The notes under the pieces: model-generated
Database searches by the model: none
Told to the model about the DNA's origin: nothing
What the model saw: the letters and a program-made list of their open reading frames with translations, nothing else
In this document: positions 5,483 through 13,615 of the stretch, piece after piece
How the letters are laid out: each line of letters starts with the position of its first letter
Position numbering within the stretch: position 1 is the first letter of the stretch
NCBI GenBank assembly: GCA_964369605.1
Contig: CAYJFD010000042.1
Span: forward strand, 1 to 13,668
Source: CAYJFD01 sp964369605
GTDB taxonomy: Bacteria; Bacteroidota; Bacteroidia; Bacteroidales; UBA932
Reading direction: 5' to 3'
DNA: 13,668 nt
Program-made: the position numbers and the translations under genes

Positions 5483-6649
5483 ATGGATTTTAACAATACT
5501 CAAATCGCATTCTCATATAAGTCAGATGCCGAATTAAGAAATGCCTTTGTTTTATTCAACACGATTAAGAGACCTAAACTTGTAGCTCTCGCTAAATTGG
5601 GAGTAAATATTGCACTAAAGATTAAATTTCCTCTTTCTTGGGCAGTTAAGCCTACGCTTTTCAAACAATTCGTCGCTGGTGAGACCTTAGAAGAATCACA
5701 AAAATATGTAGACTTACTTTATAAGTTCGGAATAATGTCGACTCTTGACTACTCTGCCGAAGCCGAAAAATCCCAAGAAGGAATAAAACAAGTCTACGAA
5801 GAAACACTCAGTTCAATTGACAACGCAAAAAACAACGAAAAAATAGCATACTCAGTATTTAAGCCTTCTACGCTTGTTGATGATATCGTCCTAGAAAAGG
5901 CGTCAGAAAGACCTGATGAATTAACTGCTGAAGAGAAAGCAGAATACGAAAAATTTTCTGAGAGGTTTATGGCTCTATGTCAGAGAGCTTACGACAATGA
6001 TGTTAGAATCCTCGTAGATGCTGAGGATTGCTGTTATCAGGTGGCCCTAGACGAGCTAACTGAAATAGCTATGAGAAAGTATAACAAAAAAAGAGCTATA
6101 GTATTTGCTACCTTACAAATGTACAGACACGATAGACTTCCCTACCTAGCTAAACTTTTAGCTGACTGTGTTGAGCACGAATACATCTCTGGAATTAAAT
6201 TCGTTCGCGGCGCATATATGGAACACGAGCGAGAGAGAGCTAGACAAATGGGTTATGAAGATCCTATTTGCAAAGACAAACAAGCAACTGACGACAACTT
6301 CGATGCAGGAGTCAAATTCGTTATTGATAATATTGATAGAATGGAGCTTTTCGTAGGAACCCATAATGAAAAGAGCAACTACCTAGCAAGTAAGTGGATG
6401 GATGAAAAAGGACTTGAGAAGGGCGATAATAGAATCATCTTTGCTCAACTACTAGGAATGAGTGACAATATCACGTTTAACCTAGCAGCAGAGGGTCATA
6501 ATGTTACTAAATACCTACCTTATGCTAGCGTTAAAGACGTCCTTCCATATCTACTGCGTAGAGCTGATGAAAACACTTCGGTAGCTGGACAGACAAACAG
6601 AGAGTTAGATATGATTAAGTCAGAACTACGCCGCCGTAAAAACAAATAA
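5483..6649 (+). CDS. Proline dehydrogenase (monofunctional, FAD-dependent)
   Basis: Oxidises L-proline to pyrroline-5-carboxylate, passing electrons through FAD to the respiratory chain; it is the first step of proline catabolism. Motifs of the PutA/PRODH barrel are in order: VFKPSTL with K127, ILVDAED with D179, FATLQMYRHDRLPYL (208-222), KFVRGAYMEHER (239-250), FVGTHNE (290-296), FAQLLGMSDNITFNLA (320-335) and YLPYASVKDVLPYLLRRADENTS. The last holds the substrate-carboxylate arginine pair R359/R360 and the FAD-proximal E363. At 388 residues it is a stand-alone enzyme with no aldehyde dehydrogenase domain; the P5C dehydrogenase must be elsewhere. An insert of about 40 residues with charged sequence (130-165) lies in the barrel and is common in Bacteroidetes homologues. 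The HAD gene begins 10 bp downstream, probably in the same mRNA. Confidence 0.92.
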   Translation: MDFNNTQIAFSYKSDAELRNAFVLFNTIKRPKLVALAKLGVNIALKIKFPLSWAVKPTLFKQFVAGETLEESQKYVDLLYKFGIMSTLDYSAEAEKSQEGIKQVYEETLSSIDNAKNNEKIAYSVFKPSTLVDDIVLEKASERPDELTAEEKAEYEKFSERFMALCQRAYDNDVRILVDAEDCCYQVALDELTEIAMRKYNKKRAIVFATLQMYRHDRLPYLAKLLADCVEHEYISGIKFVRGAYMEHERERARQMGYEDPICKDKQATDDNFDAGVKFVIDNIDRMELFVGTHNEKSNYLASKWMDEKGLEKGDNRIIFAQLLGMSDNITFNLAAEGHNVTKYLPYASVKDVLPYLLRRADENTSVAGQTNRELDMIKSELRRRKNK

Positions 6650-6659
6650 CACATTTTAG

Positions 6660-7325
6660 ATGCTACAAAAAAAGTACATTATATTTGATATTGATGGCAC
6701 TCTTGTAAATACATGCGATACCTATGTCAAGTCTCTTCAACAAACCGTTCAAGAGCTTGACAAGGTTCACTTATCATACCTAGAGGCTTATTCCTATTTT
6801 GGGAAACCAAGCAGCGAGGTCATACGCACCGCCTTTAAAAATCAAAAATCCGACACATTGGATGTTTGGGAAAAACACTTCCGAGACTTTAGGCACTTAA
6901 TTCAGCCCTATGACGGAATTCGTGAACTCCTAAATGCACTGGTCGCTAAAGGAATAAAATGCGGCGTTGTCACGTCAAGAAACAGACTTGAACTTTTTAA
7001 TGATTCGTTTATGGGTACTGTTATAAACCTCTTCGAGGCCAATATCTGTGCTGACGATACCACTGAACATAAACCACATCCAGCACCACTTTTAAAATAC
7101 CTAGAGTTAAGCGGAGCGAAGGCCGAAGAATGTCTATACATAGGCGACACACTCTATGATCTTCACTGCGCCATAGGTGCTGGCATAGAATTTGGATTTG
7201 CACACTGGGGCATACCAGAGGAAATAAATGAAGATACTTTCTTTCAAAATAGAGCTGAATTAAAAGAATTATCCAATTATATATTTACAAAACCTGAAGA
7301 ACTTATTTCTTTAATAAATATTTAA
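6660..7325 (+). CDS. HAD-superfamily phosphatase, phosphoglycolate phosphatase-like
   Basis: A 221-residue haloacid dehalogenase-type hydrolase of the PGP/beta-phosphoglucomutase group. Motif I is FDIDGTL, with nucleophile D10 and acid/base D12. An alpha-helical C1 cap spans roughly 20-85. Motif II is VVTSR (T105), motif III is HKPHPAP (K138), and motif IV is IGDTLYD (D163, D167) for Mg2+ binding. All catalytic residues are present. The substrate cannot be told from sequence: phosphoglycolate phosphatase (Gph), PpaX-type pyrophosphatase or another small phosphate ester are possible. It starts 10 bp after the proline dehydrogenase gene, so co-transcription is likely, but no metabolic link between the two is obvious. 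The next gene, aroE, has its own promoter overlapping the stop codon. Confidence 0.85.
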   Translation: MLQKKYIIFDIDGTLVNTCDTYVKSLQQTVQELDKVHLSYLEAYSYFGKPSSEVIRTAFKNQKSDTLDVWEKHFRDFRHLIQPYDGIRELLNALVAKGIKCGVVTSRNRLELFNDSFMGTVINLFEANICADDTTEHKPHPAPLLKYLELSGAKAEECLYIGDTLYDLHCAIGAGIEFGFAHWGIPEEINEDTFFQNRAELKELSNYIFTKPEELISLINI

Positions 7326-7351
7326 ACTCGTTACTTTATTTACTATCTTTG
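7321..7351 (+). promoter_or_regulatory. Promoter of aroE
   Basis: TATCTTTG (7344-7351) matches TAnnTTTG exactly. TTTA (7321-7324), one mismatch from TTTG, lies 19 bases upstream and overlaps the stop codon of the HAD gene. The aroE ATG follows 16 bases after the -7 element. This makes aroE at least partly independent of the proline dehydrogenase-HAD unit. Confidence 0.65.
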
Positions 7352-7367
7352 TAAAAACGACTTAAAT

Positions 7368-8168
7368 ATGGCTAATAGTAAGTATGATGTAAAGCTTGGA
7401 CTAATAGGTTCCAACATAGCCCATAGTGAAAGCCCTTCAATATTTAAGAAGGCACGTCCTAACTGGGACTATGAATTAATCGATGTAGAAAACTTTGAGG
7501 ATGGCTACATTCGTTTTATCACTGGCGACTTTAACGCAGTTAATGTCACCGCTCCTTTTAAGATTAAAGCCTTTGAAAAGGCTGTTCACTCTGACCCCTT
7601 GTGCGAAATCATCGGAGCATCTAACCTTTTAATAAAAGAAGACTCTTTAATTAAAGCTTACAACACTGATGTACTCGGGGCTACAACTTGTCTAAAAATG
7701 GCACTTAAGTCTTGCTATTCTGATCGCAAAGCAGAGGAAGTCAGCGTACTAATCCTAGGTTTGGGCGGTGCTGGGAAAGCCGCCGCTGTGGCTAGCTTAA
7801 TGCTAGGATTGAAGACTACAGGATTAAATAGAAATACTGATATTAGTATAGCATTTAAAAATAGACTTCAAAAAGGACTAAGTAATGATAATAAAAGTGG
7901 CAGCACTAATAAATATATAATAGAAGGATTAGAAATAGATGACGTTAATAGAGAAGATTTCTCCTTACGTAGTATTATCGAAAATCACGATATTATTATC
8001 TATACCCTTCCCATACCACTACCATTTATCGAAAAGATTGATTTCAAAAAAAAGGTAGTGATAGAAGCTAACTATCACCACCCTTCATTTCCTTTAGTAC
8101 CTTGTAAAAAGTACATTGGGGGTTATATCTGGCTACACGCTCAAGCACAACCCCTTCTATCACTATAA
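7368..8168 (+). CDS. aroE: Shikimate dehydrogenase (NADP+)
   Basis: Reduces 3-dehydroshikimate to shikimate in the chorismate (aromatic amino acid) pathway. The N-terminal substrate domain shows SESPSIF with the shikimate-binding serines S20 and S22, NVTAPFK with catalytic K65, and AYNTD with catalytic D101. The Rossmann domain begins LILGLGGAGKAA (glycine-rich loop 131-136), and NRN stands at the place of the NRT motif that prefers NADPH. At 266 residues it is close to the 272 of E. coli AroE. Some positions are unlike the classical enzyme: SN replaces NT after GA (84-86), and TLPIPLP replaces the NATPLGM-type stretch. This looks like the diverged Bacteroidetes form rather than a defective one. 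The stop is 2 bp from the end of the convergent MFS gene. Confidence 0.88.
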   Translation: MANSKYDVKLGLIGSNIAHSESPSIFKKARPNWDYELIDVENFEDGYIRFITGDFNAVNVTAPFKIKAFEKAVHSDPLCEIIGASNLLIKEDSLIKAYNTDVLGATTCLKMALKSCYSDRKAEEVSVLILGLGGAGKAAAVASLMLGLKTTGLNRNTDISIAFKNRLQKGLSNDNKSGSTNKYIIEGLEIDDVNREDFSLRSIIENHDIIIYTLPIPLPFIEKIDFKKKVVIEANYHHPSFPLVPCKKYIGGYIWLHAQAQPLLSL

Positions 8169-8170
8169 AC

Positions 8171-9541
8171 CTACAAATTTGGTTTCTCTAGGCCATAACC
8201 TTTCTTACGATCTTCGGCTTTTAGCCAAACTCCTAGGAAGAATGCTATTACTCCTAAAGACGCAAACATCACCATAGGAACAGTATAATCAAGAGGTGCT
8301 CCCTCTGGGGTATTCTTATTTGCTACATCCAAAGCCTTACCTATAACCATAGGAATAGTCATAAGACCTATGTTTTGAATCCAGAATATTACAGCATAGG
8401 CTGATCCTAAATATCTATCAGATACTAGTTTTGGTACAGATGGCCAAAGAGATGCAGGAACTAGAGAGAAAGAAACTCCTAGTACAATGATTCCTAAATA
8501 TGCTACCCAAGCTAACTTTGTAGCTGGAAGGATGAAAGCAAAAGTCAAGTGACAACAAATCATTAATATTGCGCCTAGCATTAACATCGTAGCTCCTTTT
8601 CCTTTTTTATCTATAAACGCTCCGATAAACGGAGTTAGGAAACCTGCTCCGATCGGAAACCAAGAGAAGATATCAGAAGCCTCTGTTGGCTTAAGACCTA
8701 GTATATTTTCCAACATATTTGGAGCATATTTCTGGAAAGGGAAAATAGCGGAATAATATAATACACATAAACCTGCTACTATTAAGAAAACTTTACTCGT
8801 AAATAAAAATTTTAGGTCTGTGATTTTAAATGGCTCTTCTGCCTCCTCCAATGAAGTTCCTAGCTGTTTTTCTAATTTTTTATCAAAGAAGAAATATACT
8901 GCAGCACAAAGTGCTCCTACTATTAATAGTATCAGGACGAATAATACTGACGATGAGAACCCACTAAAAGACTCGGCGATCCTTGGTGAGATACGGAAGA
9001 TAGCGAACACTCCAAGTCTAGCGATAGCCATTTCAGATCCCATAGCTAGGGCTAATTCTTTTCCTTTAAACCATTTTACAATACCCTTTGAAACAGTAAT
9101 ACCTGCCATCTCAACACCACAACCAAATATCATAAATCCTAATGATGCGAGTTTAGCTGAGCCAGGCATAGCAGTCCACCAAGAGTTTAGCCATAATTCT
9201 AAACTTGTTCCTTGGAAAGCGCTAGATATCGCATAGTATTTCAACGATGCTCCTATTACCATCAATACTGCAGAAAGTAGTGCAGTCCTACGCACTCCTA
9301 TTTTATCGAGGATAACTCCTGCAAAAATTAAAAATAGGAAGAATACATTTAGGAAATATTCAGATCCTGAAAATATTCCAAAAGTTGTAGATGTCCAATC
9401 CAAGTCTGTTTCTAACATAGATTTTAGTGGAGATAGTACATCCACAAACATATATGCGAAAAACATCATCAGAGACAACATAAGTAGGACAAACCACCTT
9501 AAAACTGGTATGTCGCTTAAAATTCTTTGTGTTTTTGTCAT
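8171..9541 (-). CDS. Major facilitator superfamily transporter, 12 TM
   Basis: A 456-residue inner-membrane permease. About twelve hydrophobic segments are seen, at roughly 14-34, 58-78, 86-106, 128-148, 165-185, 196-217, 249-268, 288-308, 316-338, 344-366, 378-400 and 422-443. The loop after the second segment is GVILDKIGVRR, the MFS motif A, and the half-repeat copy GAFIDKKGKGAT lies in the second half (about 309-320). A charged cytoplasmic linker (220-245) joins the halves. The stretch GVEMAGITVSKGIVKWFKGKELALAMG recalls a family of bacterial MFS proteins related to MFSD1, but this is from memory and the substrate is unknown. It stands alone: convergent with aroE and divergent from ssb. 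No clear TAnnTTTG element is seen upstream (9542-9622). Confidence 0.85.
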   Translation of the reverse strand: MTKTQRILSDIPVLRWFVLLMLSLMMFFAYMFVDVLSPLKSMLETDLDWTSTTFGIFSGSEYFLNVFFLFLIFAGVILDKIGVRRTALLSAVLMVIGASLKYYAISSAFQGTSLELWLNSWWTAMPGSAKLASLGFMIFGCGVEMAGITVSKGIVKWFKGKELALAMGSEMAIARLGVFAIFRISPRIAESFSGFSSSVLFVLILLIVGALCAAVYFFFDKKLEKQLGTSLEEAEEPFKITDLKFLFTSKVFLIVAGLCVLYYSAIFPFQKYAPNMLENILGLKPTEASDIFSWFPIGAGFLTPFIGAFIDKKGKGATMLMLGAILMICCHLTFAFILPATKLAWVAYLGIIVLGVSFSLVPASLWPSVPKLVSDRYLGSAYAVIFWIQNIGLMTIPMVIGKALDVANKNTPEGAPLDYTVPMVMFASLGVIAFFLGVWLKAEDRKKGYGLEKPNL

Positions 9542-9622
9542 TTTATTATTGTTTAATTATTAGATTTTTCTCAGTTTAAAGCACGAATTTACGATTTTTT
9601 TTTACATATCATTTAATAATTT

Positions 9623-9630
9623 TAACTTTG
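9623..9630 (+). promoter_or_regulatory. -7 element for ssb-purA-dxs
   Basis: TAACTTTG matches TAnnTTTG exactly and lies 33 bases before the ssb ATG at 9664. The expected -33 position is in a T-run (TTTT or TTTA, 9599-9604), not a true TTTG. The reading frame could be extended to a TTG inside this element (9628-9630), which is therefore rejected as the start. Confidence 0.6.
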
Positions 9631-9663
9631 TATGTTATTTTAATTAATCTAAAACAAAAATAT

Positions 9664-10137
9664 ATGTCACTAAACAAAGTTATGCTAATAGGCAACTGCG
9701 GAAGGGATCCAGAAGTTAGAAGACTTGAAACTGGCGCCGTAACAGCTTCATTTACAGTAGCTACTACTGAAAAATATAAGGATAGAAGTGGAGACACTAA
9801 AGAGATAACAGAGTGGCATAATATTGTTTGCTGGCGAGGTCTGGCAGAGATAGCAGAAAAATATGTAAAAAAAGGTACTCCGCTATATGTTGAAGGACGC
9901 CTGAGACATCGTTCATATACTGATAAGGAGGGTAATTTAAGATATATCACAGAGATCGTAGCTGATTCTTTTCAAATGTTAGGAAGAAGACCTGAGAATA
10001 ACGATTCTCAAGCTAGGAGTGAATTTAGACAGCCGCAGGCTACTGCTCCTAACGTACCCAATACTGCTAGTTCAGCACCACAAGCAGCTCCTCAAGTTAA
10101 TATTGAGGCAGACGAAGAAGATGACCTTCCTTTCTAG
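9664..10137 (+). CDS. ssb: Single-stranded DNA-binding protein
   Basis: Coats single-stranded DNA in replication, repair and recombination and recruits partner proteins. The 157 residues start MSLNKVMLIGNCGRDPEVRRLETG, the usual SSB opening. The OB fold covers about 1-110, with ITEWHNIVCWRGLAEIAEKYVKKGTPLYVEGRL as the core signature. A flexible Gln/Ala/Pro/Asn-rich linker (about 114-145) follows, and then the acidic tip EEDDLPF, the docking peptide for repair and replication proteins. The start is set at 9664 because the frame upstream passes through the promoter and adds an atypical twelve residues. It is first in an apparent operon with purA (55 bp on) and dxs; no promoter-like site is seen in the ssb-purA gap. 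Confidence 0.96.
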   Translation: MSLNKVMLIGNCGRDPEVRRLETGAVTASFTVATTEKYKDRSGDTKEITEWHNIVCWRGLAEIAEKYVKKGTPLYVEGRLRHRSYTDKEGNLRYITEIVADSFQMLGRRPENNDSQARSEFRQPQATAPNVPNTASSAPQAAPQVNIEADEEDDLPF

Positions 10138-10192
10138 TATTAATAGATAGGTAAATATAATTAAATATATAGAAACAGATAAAAATATAGAT

Positions 10193-11461
10193 ATGAATAA
10201 AGTAGATGTAGTTCTTGGTTTACAATGGGGAGACGAAGGGAAAGGAAAAATAGTAGATGTACTTGCTAATGAGTACAATATAGTAGCTCGTTTTCAAGGA
10301 GGTCCTAATGCTGGACACTCATTACACTTCGATAATAAAAGTTTCGTACTTCATACCATTCCTTCTGGAGTTTTTAGAGAAGATACGATGAATGTTATCG
10401 GAAATGGTGTGGTTATAGACCCTATCATTTTTAAAAGCGAGTGCGACAAACTTATCGCAGCAGGAGTTCCGATTCAAGAAAGACTTGTGATCTCTAAAAA
10501 GGCTCACCTTATTCTACCTACGCACAGAATAATAGATGCAGCATCTGAAGCTTCAAAGGGTTCTGCTAAAATCGGATCTACGCTAAAAGGTATTGGTCCG
10601 ACCTATATGGATAAAACTGGTAGAAACGGACTTAGAATCGGAGATGTATTAGCCAAAAATTTCGATGAGAGATTCAATACTCTTAAGACAAAACATATTA
10701 ATCTTCTTAAGCAATTCGACTTTGAGTACGATGCGCAGTTAAATGAGAAGGAGTGGCTAGAGGCTGTAGAGTTTCTAAAGACTTTCCAACTTATTAATGG
10801 AGAATATTTCATAAATGAAGAACTAAACGAGAAGCAAGTACTTGCTGAAGGAGCTCAAGGTTCTCTACTTGATGTTGATTTTGGCTCTTATCCTTTTGTT
10901 ACATCTTCTACAACTATCTGTTCAGGAGCTTGTTTAGGACTTGGCATCGCTCCAGGTAAAATCGGAGATGTTTACGGCATCTTTAAGGCATATTGCACAA
11001 GAGTAGGTGCAGGTCCATTCCCTACTGAACTTTTCGATCAAACAGGAGAAGATCTAAGAAGAATTGGTCGTGAGTATGGATCTACTACTGGAAGAGACAG
11101 AAGAACCGGATGGTTAGATTTAGTAGCACTTAAGTATGCGGTAATGCTTAACGGCGTAACTCACTTAATTATGATGAAGTCCGATGTTATGGACACATTT
11201 GAGACTATAAAGGTAGCTACGTCCTATTTAGTAGATGGAGAAGAGACTAAGCAAGTACCTTATGATACTTACGCGGAAGTAACACCTATATATAAAGAGT
11301 TCAAAGGCTGGAAAACTCAGCTTTGTGATATAAGAAAGGAAGAGGATCTTCCTGCAACATTCTTAGAATACGTATCTTTTATCGAGAGAGAATTAAATAT
11401 ACCTATATATATTATATCTCTTGGACCAGATAGAGAACAAACTATTATTAGATCTAAATAA
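10193..11461 (+). CDS. purA: Adenylosuccinate synthetase
   Basis: Joins IMP and aspartate using GTP to form adenylosuccinate, the committed step to AMP. The N-terminus LGLQWGDEGKGKIVD carries the P-loop and catalytic D14; NAGHS gives catalytic H42. IMP-binding segments (KGIGPTYMDKTGRNGLRIGD, about 132-151), EGAQGSLLDVDFGSYPFVTSS (about 222-242) and the aspartate-binding STTGRDRRTGWLD (about 299-311) all follow. The length of 422 is normal (E. coli 432). A likely operon member: dxs begins 10 bp after its stop. Confidence 0.97.
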   Translation: MNKVDVVLGLQWGDEGKGKIVDVLANEYNIVARFQGGPNAGHSLHFDNKSFVLHTIPSGVFREDTMNVIGNGVVIDPIIFKSECDKLIAAGVPIQERLVISKKAHLILPTHRIIDAASEASKGSAKIGSTLKGIGPTYMDKTGRNGLRIGDVLAKNFDERFNTLKTKHINLLKQFDFEYDAQLNEKEWLEAVEFLKTFQLINGEYFINEELNEKQVLAEGAQGSLLDVDFGSYPFVTSSTTICSGACLGLGIAPGKIGDVYGIFKAYCTRVGAGPFPTELFDQTGEDLRRIGREYGSTTGRDRRTGWLDLVALKYAVMLNGVTHLIMMKSDVMDTFETIKVATSYLVDGEETKQVPYDTYAEVTPIYKEFKGWKTQLCDIRKEEDLPATFLEYVSFIERELNIPIYIISLGPDREQTIIRSK

Positions 11462-11471
11462 TTATTCATAG

Positions 11472-13331
11472 ATGAATTTTGACGAAATAAATTTCCCCGA
11501 AGACATAAGGTCGCTTAATATCCAAGAGCTAGAAGCGCTTTGTTCTGAGATTCGTCAATATATGATTACGTGTTGCGCATCTAACCCTGGTCATCTTGGA
11601 TCTAGTTTAGGCGCAGTAGAAATAGCATGTGCACTTCATTACTGCTATAACACACCTAAAGATAAATTAATATGGGATGTAGGCCACCAGGCCTACGCCC
11701 ATAAAATCATAACTGGCAGAAAAGAGGCTTTTAAGAATAATAGAAAATATAGAGGTCTTAGCGGCTTCCCTAAAATGAGCGAAAGCGAGTACGATGCTTT
11801 CGGCACGGGGCATTCATCAACATCTATCTCAGCTGCACTTGGTATTGCGACAGCATCAAAGCATTTAAAAGACGATTCAAAAGTAGTTGCGATTATCGGA
11901 GATGGAGCGCTAACTGGCGGTATGGCATTCGAAGCATTAAACAATGCTGGATCGCAAAGAGCAAACCTCTTAGTTATATTAAATGATAATAATATATCTA
12001 TAGATAATAGTACGGGAGCTCTTCACAACCATTTAATGCGTATTTCTAGCTCTCGAAGCTACAATAGTTTCAAGTCGCGTGTTTGGAAGGCTATTAGTTC
12101 CGAAAAAATCCGCAGTTGGGTTCAAACGTTTCTAAAGAGTTCAAAAATAGCCATCTTTAATAACGGATCTTTATTTGAGTCTCTTGGATTTAGGTATTTC
12201 GGAACAGTTGACGGTCATAATATCAAACAACTCGTCTCCACAATTAATCGATTAAAAAAACTAGAAGGTCCTATACTATTACACATCGTAACAAAAAAAG
12301 GGAAAGGCTACACTCCTGCTGAAAAAGATCAAACAACATGGCATGCACCGGGTGTCTTTGACCCATCTACTGGTACTAGACTTAATAATGACGATCCGAA
12401 TATGGCCAAATTTCAGGATGTATTTGGAGAAACGATCCTAGAGTTAGCAAAGAAAAACGAACGAATTGTAGCGATTACTCCTGCAATGGTCAGCGGTTGT
12501 GGACTAAGCACTATGCAGCGGGAACTCCCAGACAGAGTTTACGATGTAGGGATAGCAGAGTCACACGCAGTAACTTTTTCGGCTGGGCTAGCAGCTGCAG
12601 GTATGCTGCCTATATGCAATATATACTCTTCTTTTATGCAAAGAGCCTACGACAATATCATTCATGACTGTGCACTACAGAAATTAAAGGTTATATTCTG
12701 TCTTGACAGAGCAGGTATTGTTGGTGAGGATGGAGCTACACATCACGGATATTTTGATATAGCATGTCTTCGCCCTATTCCAAATCTATGCATAGCTGCC
12801 CCTATCGATGAACTCGAACTAAAAAATATGTTATATTCTGCAACTCTCGAACACTACCCGACCATAGTAATAAGGTATCCTCGCGGCTATGGCTTAGGAT
12901 CAGACTGGAGAAATCAAGACTATACAGAAATAAAAATTGGAAAGGCCGACCTACTTAATGACGGGGAAGGTGTTGCAGTTTTAAGTTTGGGTTCGGTTGG
13001 GATAAAGGTGAGTGAAGCCATTAAAAGGGTAAAAGAAGAAAAAGGAATTAATGTTTTACACTATAATATGAGGTTTATTAAACCCATAGACAAAGACGCT
13101 TTGGACTATGCTTGCTCTGAGGCGAGCCATATTATTACTGTGGAAGACGGAACTTTAAGTGGTGGCCTGTATTCAGCAGTCGCAGAGTACCTATCATCTA
13201 AGGAAAAAAATGTAAAATTAACAGGTCTAGGCATTCCAGATGAATTTATAGAGCAAGGAACTGTAAATGAACTAATTAAAGAGTGTGGATACACTACAGA
13301 TGACATATATAAAACTATTATTTCAAAATAA
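11472..13331 (+). CDS. dxs: 1-deoxy-D-xylulose-5-phosphate synthase
   Basis: Condenses pyruvate and glyceraldehyde 3-phosphate, with thiamine diphosphate, to start the MEP pathway to isoprenoids; the product also feeds thiamine and pyridoxal synthesis. The 619-residue protein has WDVGHQAYAHKI (H72), the thiamine-diphosphate motif GDGALTGGMAFEALNNAG ending near N172-N174 (143-174), and the pyrimidine-domain DVGIAESHAV with catalytic E363. The transketolase C-terminal domain covers about 490-610. All key residues are present and the length is typical. Its close spacing after purA (10 bp) implies transcription from the ssb promoter. No hairpin terminator is seen between its stop and the tRNA promoter at 13366. 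Confidence 0.96.
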   Translation: MNFDEINFPEDIRSLNIQELEALCSEIRQYMITCCASNPGHLGSSLGAVEIACALHYCYNTPKDKLIWDVGHQAYAHKIITGRKEAFKNNRKYRGLSGFPKMSESEYDAFGTGHSSTSISAALGIATASKHLKDDSKVVAIIGDGALTGGMAFEALNNAGSQRANLLVILNDNNISIDNSTGALHNHLMRISSSRSYNSFKSRVWKAISSEKIRSWVQTFLKSSKIAIFNNGSLFESLGFRYFGTVDGHNIKQLVSTINRLKKLEGPILLHIVTKKGKGYTPAEKDQTTWHAPGVFDPSTGTRLNNDDPNMAKFQDVFGETILELAKKNERIVAITPAMVSGCGLSTMQRELPDRVYDVGIAESHAVTFSAGLAAAGMLPICNIYSSFMQRAYDNIIHDCALQKLKVIFCLDRAGIVGEDGATHHGYFDIACLRPIPNLCIAAPIDELELKNMLYSATLEHYPTIVIRYPRGYGLGSDWRNQDYTEIKIGKADLLNDGEGVAVLSLGSVGIKVSEAIKRVKEEKGINVLHYNMRFIKPIDKDALDYACSEASHIITVEDGTLSGGLYSAVAEYLSSKEKNVKLTGLGIPDEFIEQGTVNELIKECGYTTDDIYKTIISK

Positions 13332-13365
13332 TTGAAAAAATAAATGCAAAAAAAGATAAAAAAAA

Positions 13366-13396
13366 TTTGGTATTTGAAATAATAGCTCTATATTTG
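13366..13396 (+). promoter_or_regulatory. Near-consensus promoter of the tRNA operon
   Basis: TTTG (13366-13369), 19 bases of spacer, then TATATTTG followed by CA (13389-13398): both elements of the Bacteroidetes primary sigma consensus are perfect. Transcription would begin a few bases before the tRNA-Thr gene at 13414. With the xerD promoter it is the best promoter match in the window, in keeping with a stable-RNA operon. Confidence 0.8.
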
Positions 13397-13413
13397 CAGT
13401 CCCAAAAAGCAAC

Positions 13414-13487
13414 GCCGATGTAGCTCAGTTGGCCAGAGCAGCTGATTTGTAATCAGCTGGTCGGGGGTTCGAATCCCTCCATCGGCT
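13414..13487 (+). tRNA. tRNA-Thr (anticodon TGT)
   Basis: A complete cloverleaf. The acceptor is GCCGATG/CATCGGC with discriminator T. The D arm is GCTC...GAGC. The anticodon stem CTGAT/ATCAG has loop TTGTAA(T-side), giving anticodon TGT for threonine. The T arm is GGGGG/CCCTC-like with loop TTCGAAT. CCA is not encoded. It is first in a tRNA operon. Confidence 0.95.
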
Positions 13488-13514
13488 CTAGTTTTTTGAA
13501 TATATGAAATTAAT

Positions 13515-13597
13515 GGGGAGATACCAAAGTGGCCAACTGGGGCAGACTGTAAATCTGCTGGCGTACGCCTTCGGAGGTTCGAATCCTCCTCTCCCCA
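13515..13597 (+). tRNA. tRNA-Tyr (anticodon GTA)
   Basis: A class II tRNA of 83 bases with a long variable arm (GGCGTACGCC region). The acceptor GGGGAGA/TCTCCCC is fully paired, with discriminator A. The anticodon stem CAGA/TCTG has a loop carrying GTA (tyrosine). The T arm is GGAGG/CCTCC with TTCGAAT. It lies 27 bp after tRNA-Thr. Confidence 0.95.
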
Positions 13598-13615
13598 CTC
13601 TTTTTTATATACATT

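Noticed and set aside
8820..9236. A 138-residue plus-strand open frame inside the MFS gene
   Set aside because: It lies antisense to a clear 12-segment permease, has no promoter, and its composition merely mirrors the membrane segments.
9609..9950. A 113-residue minus-strand open frame opposite ssb
   Set aside because: It lies antisense to the well-supported OB-fold coding region and has no recognisable domain or promoter.
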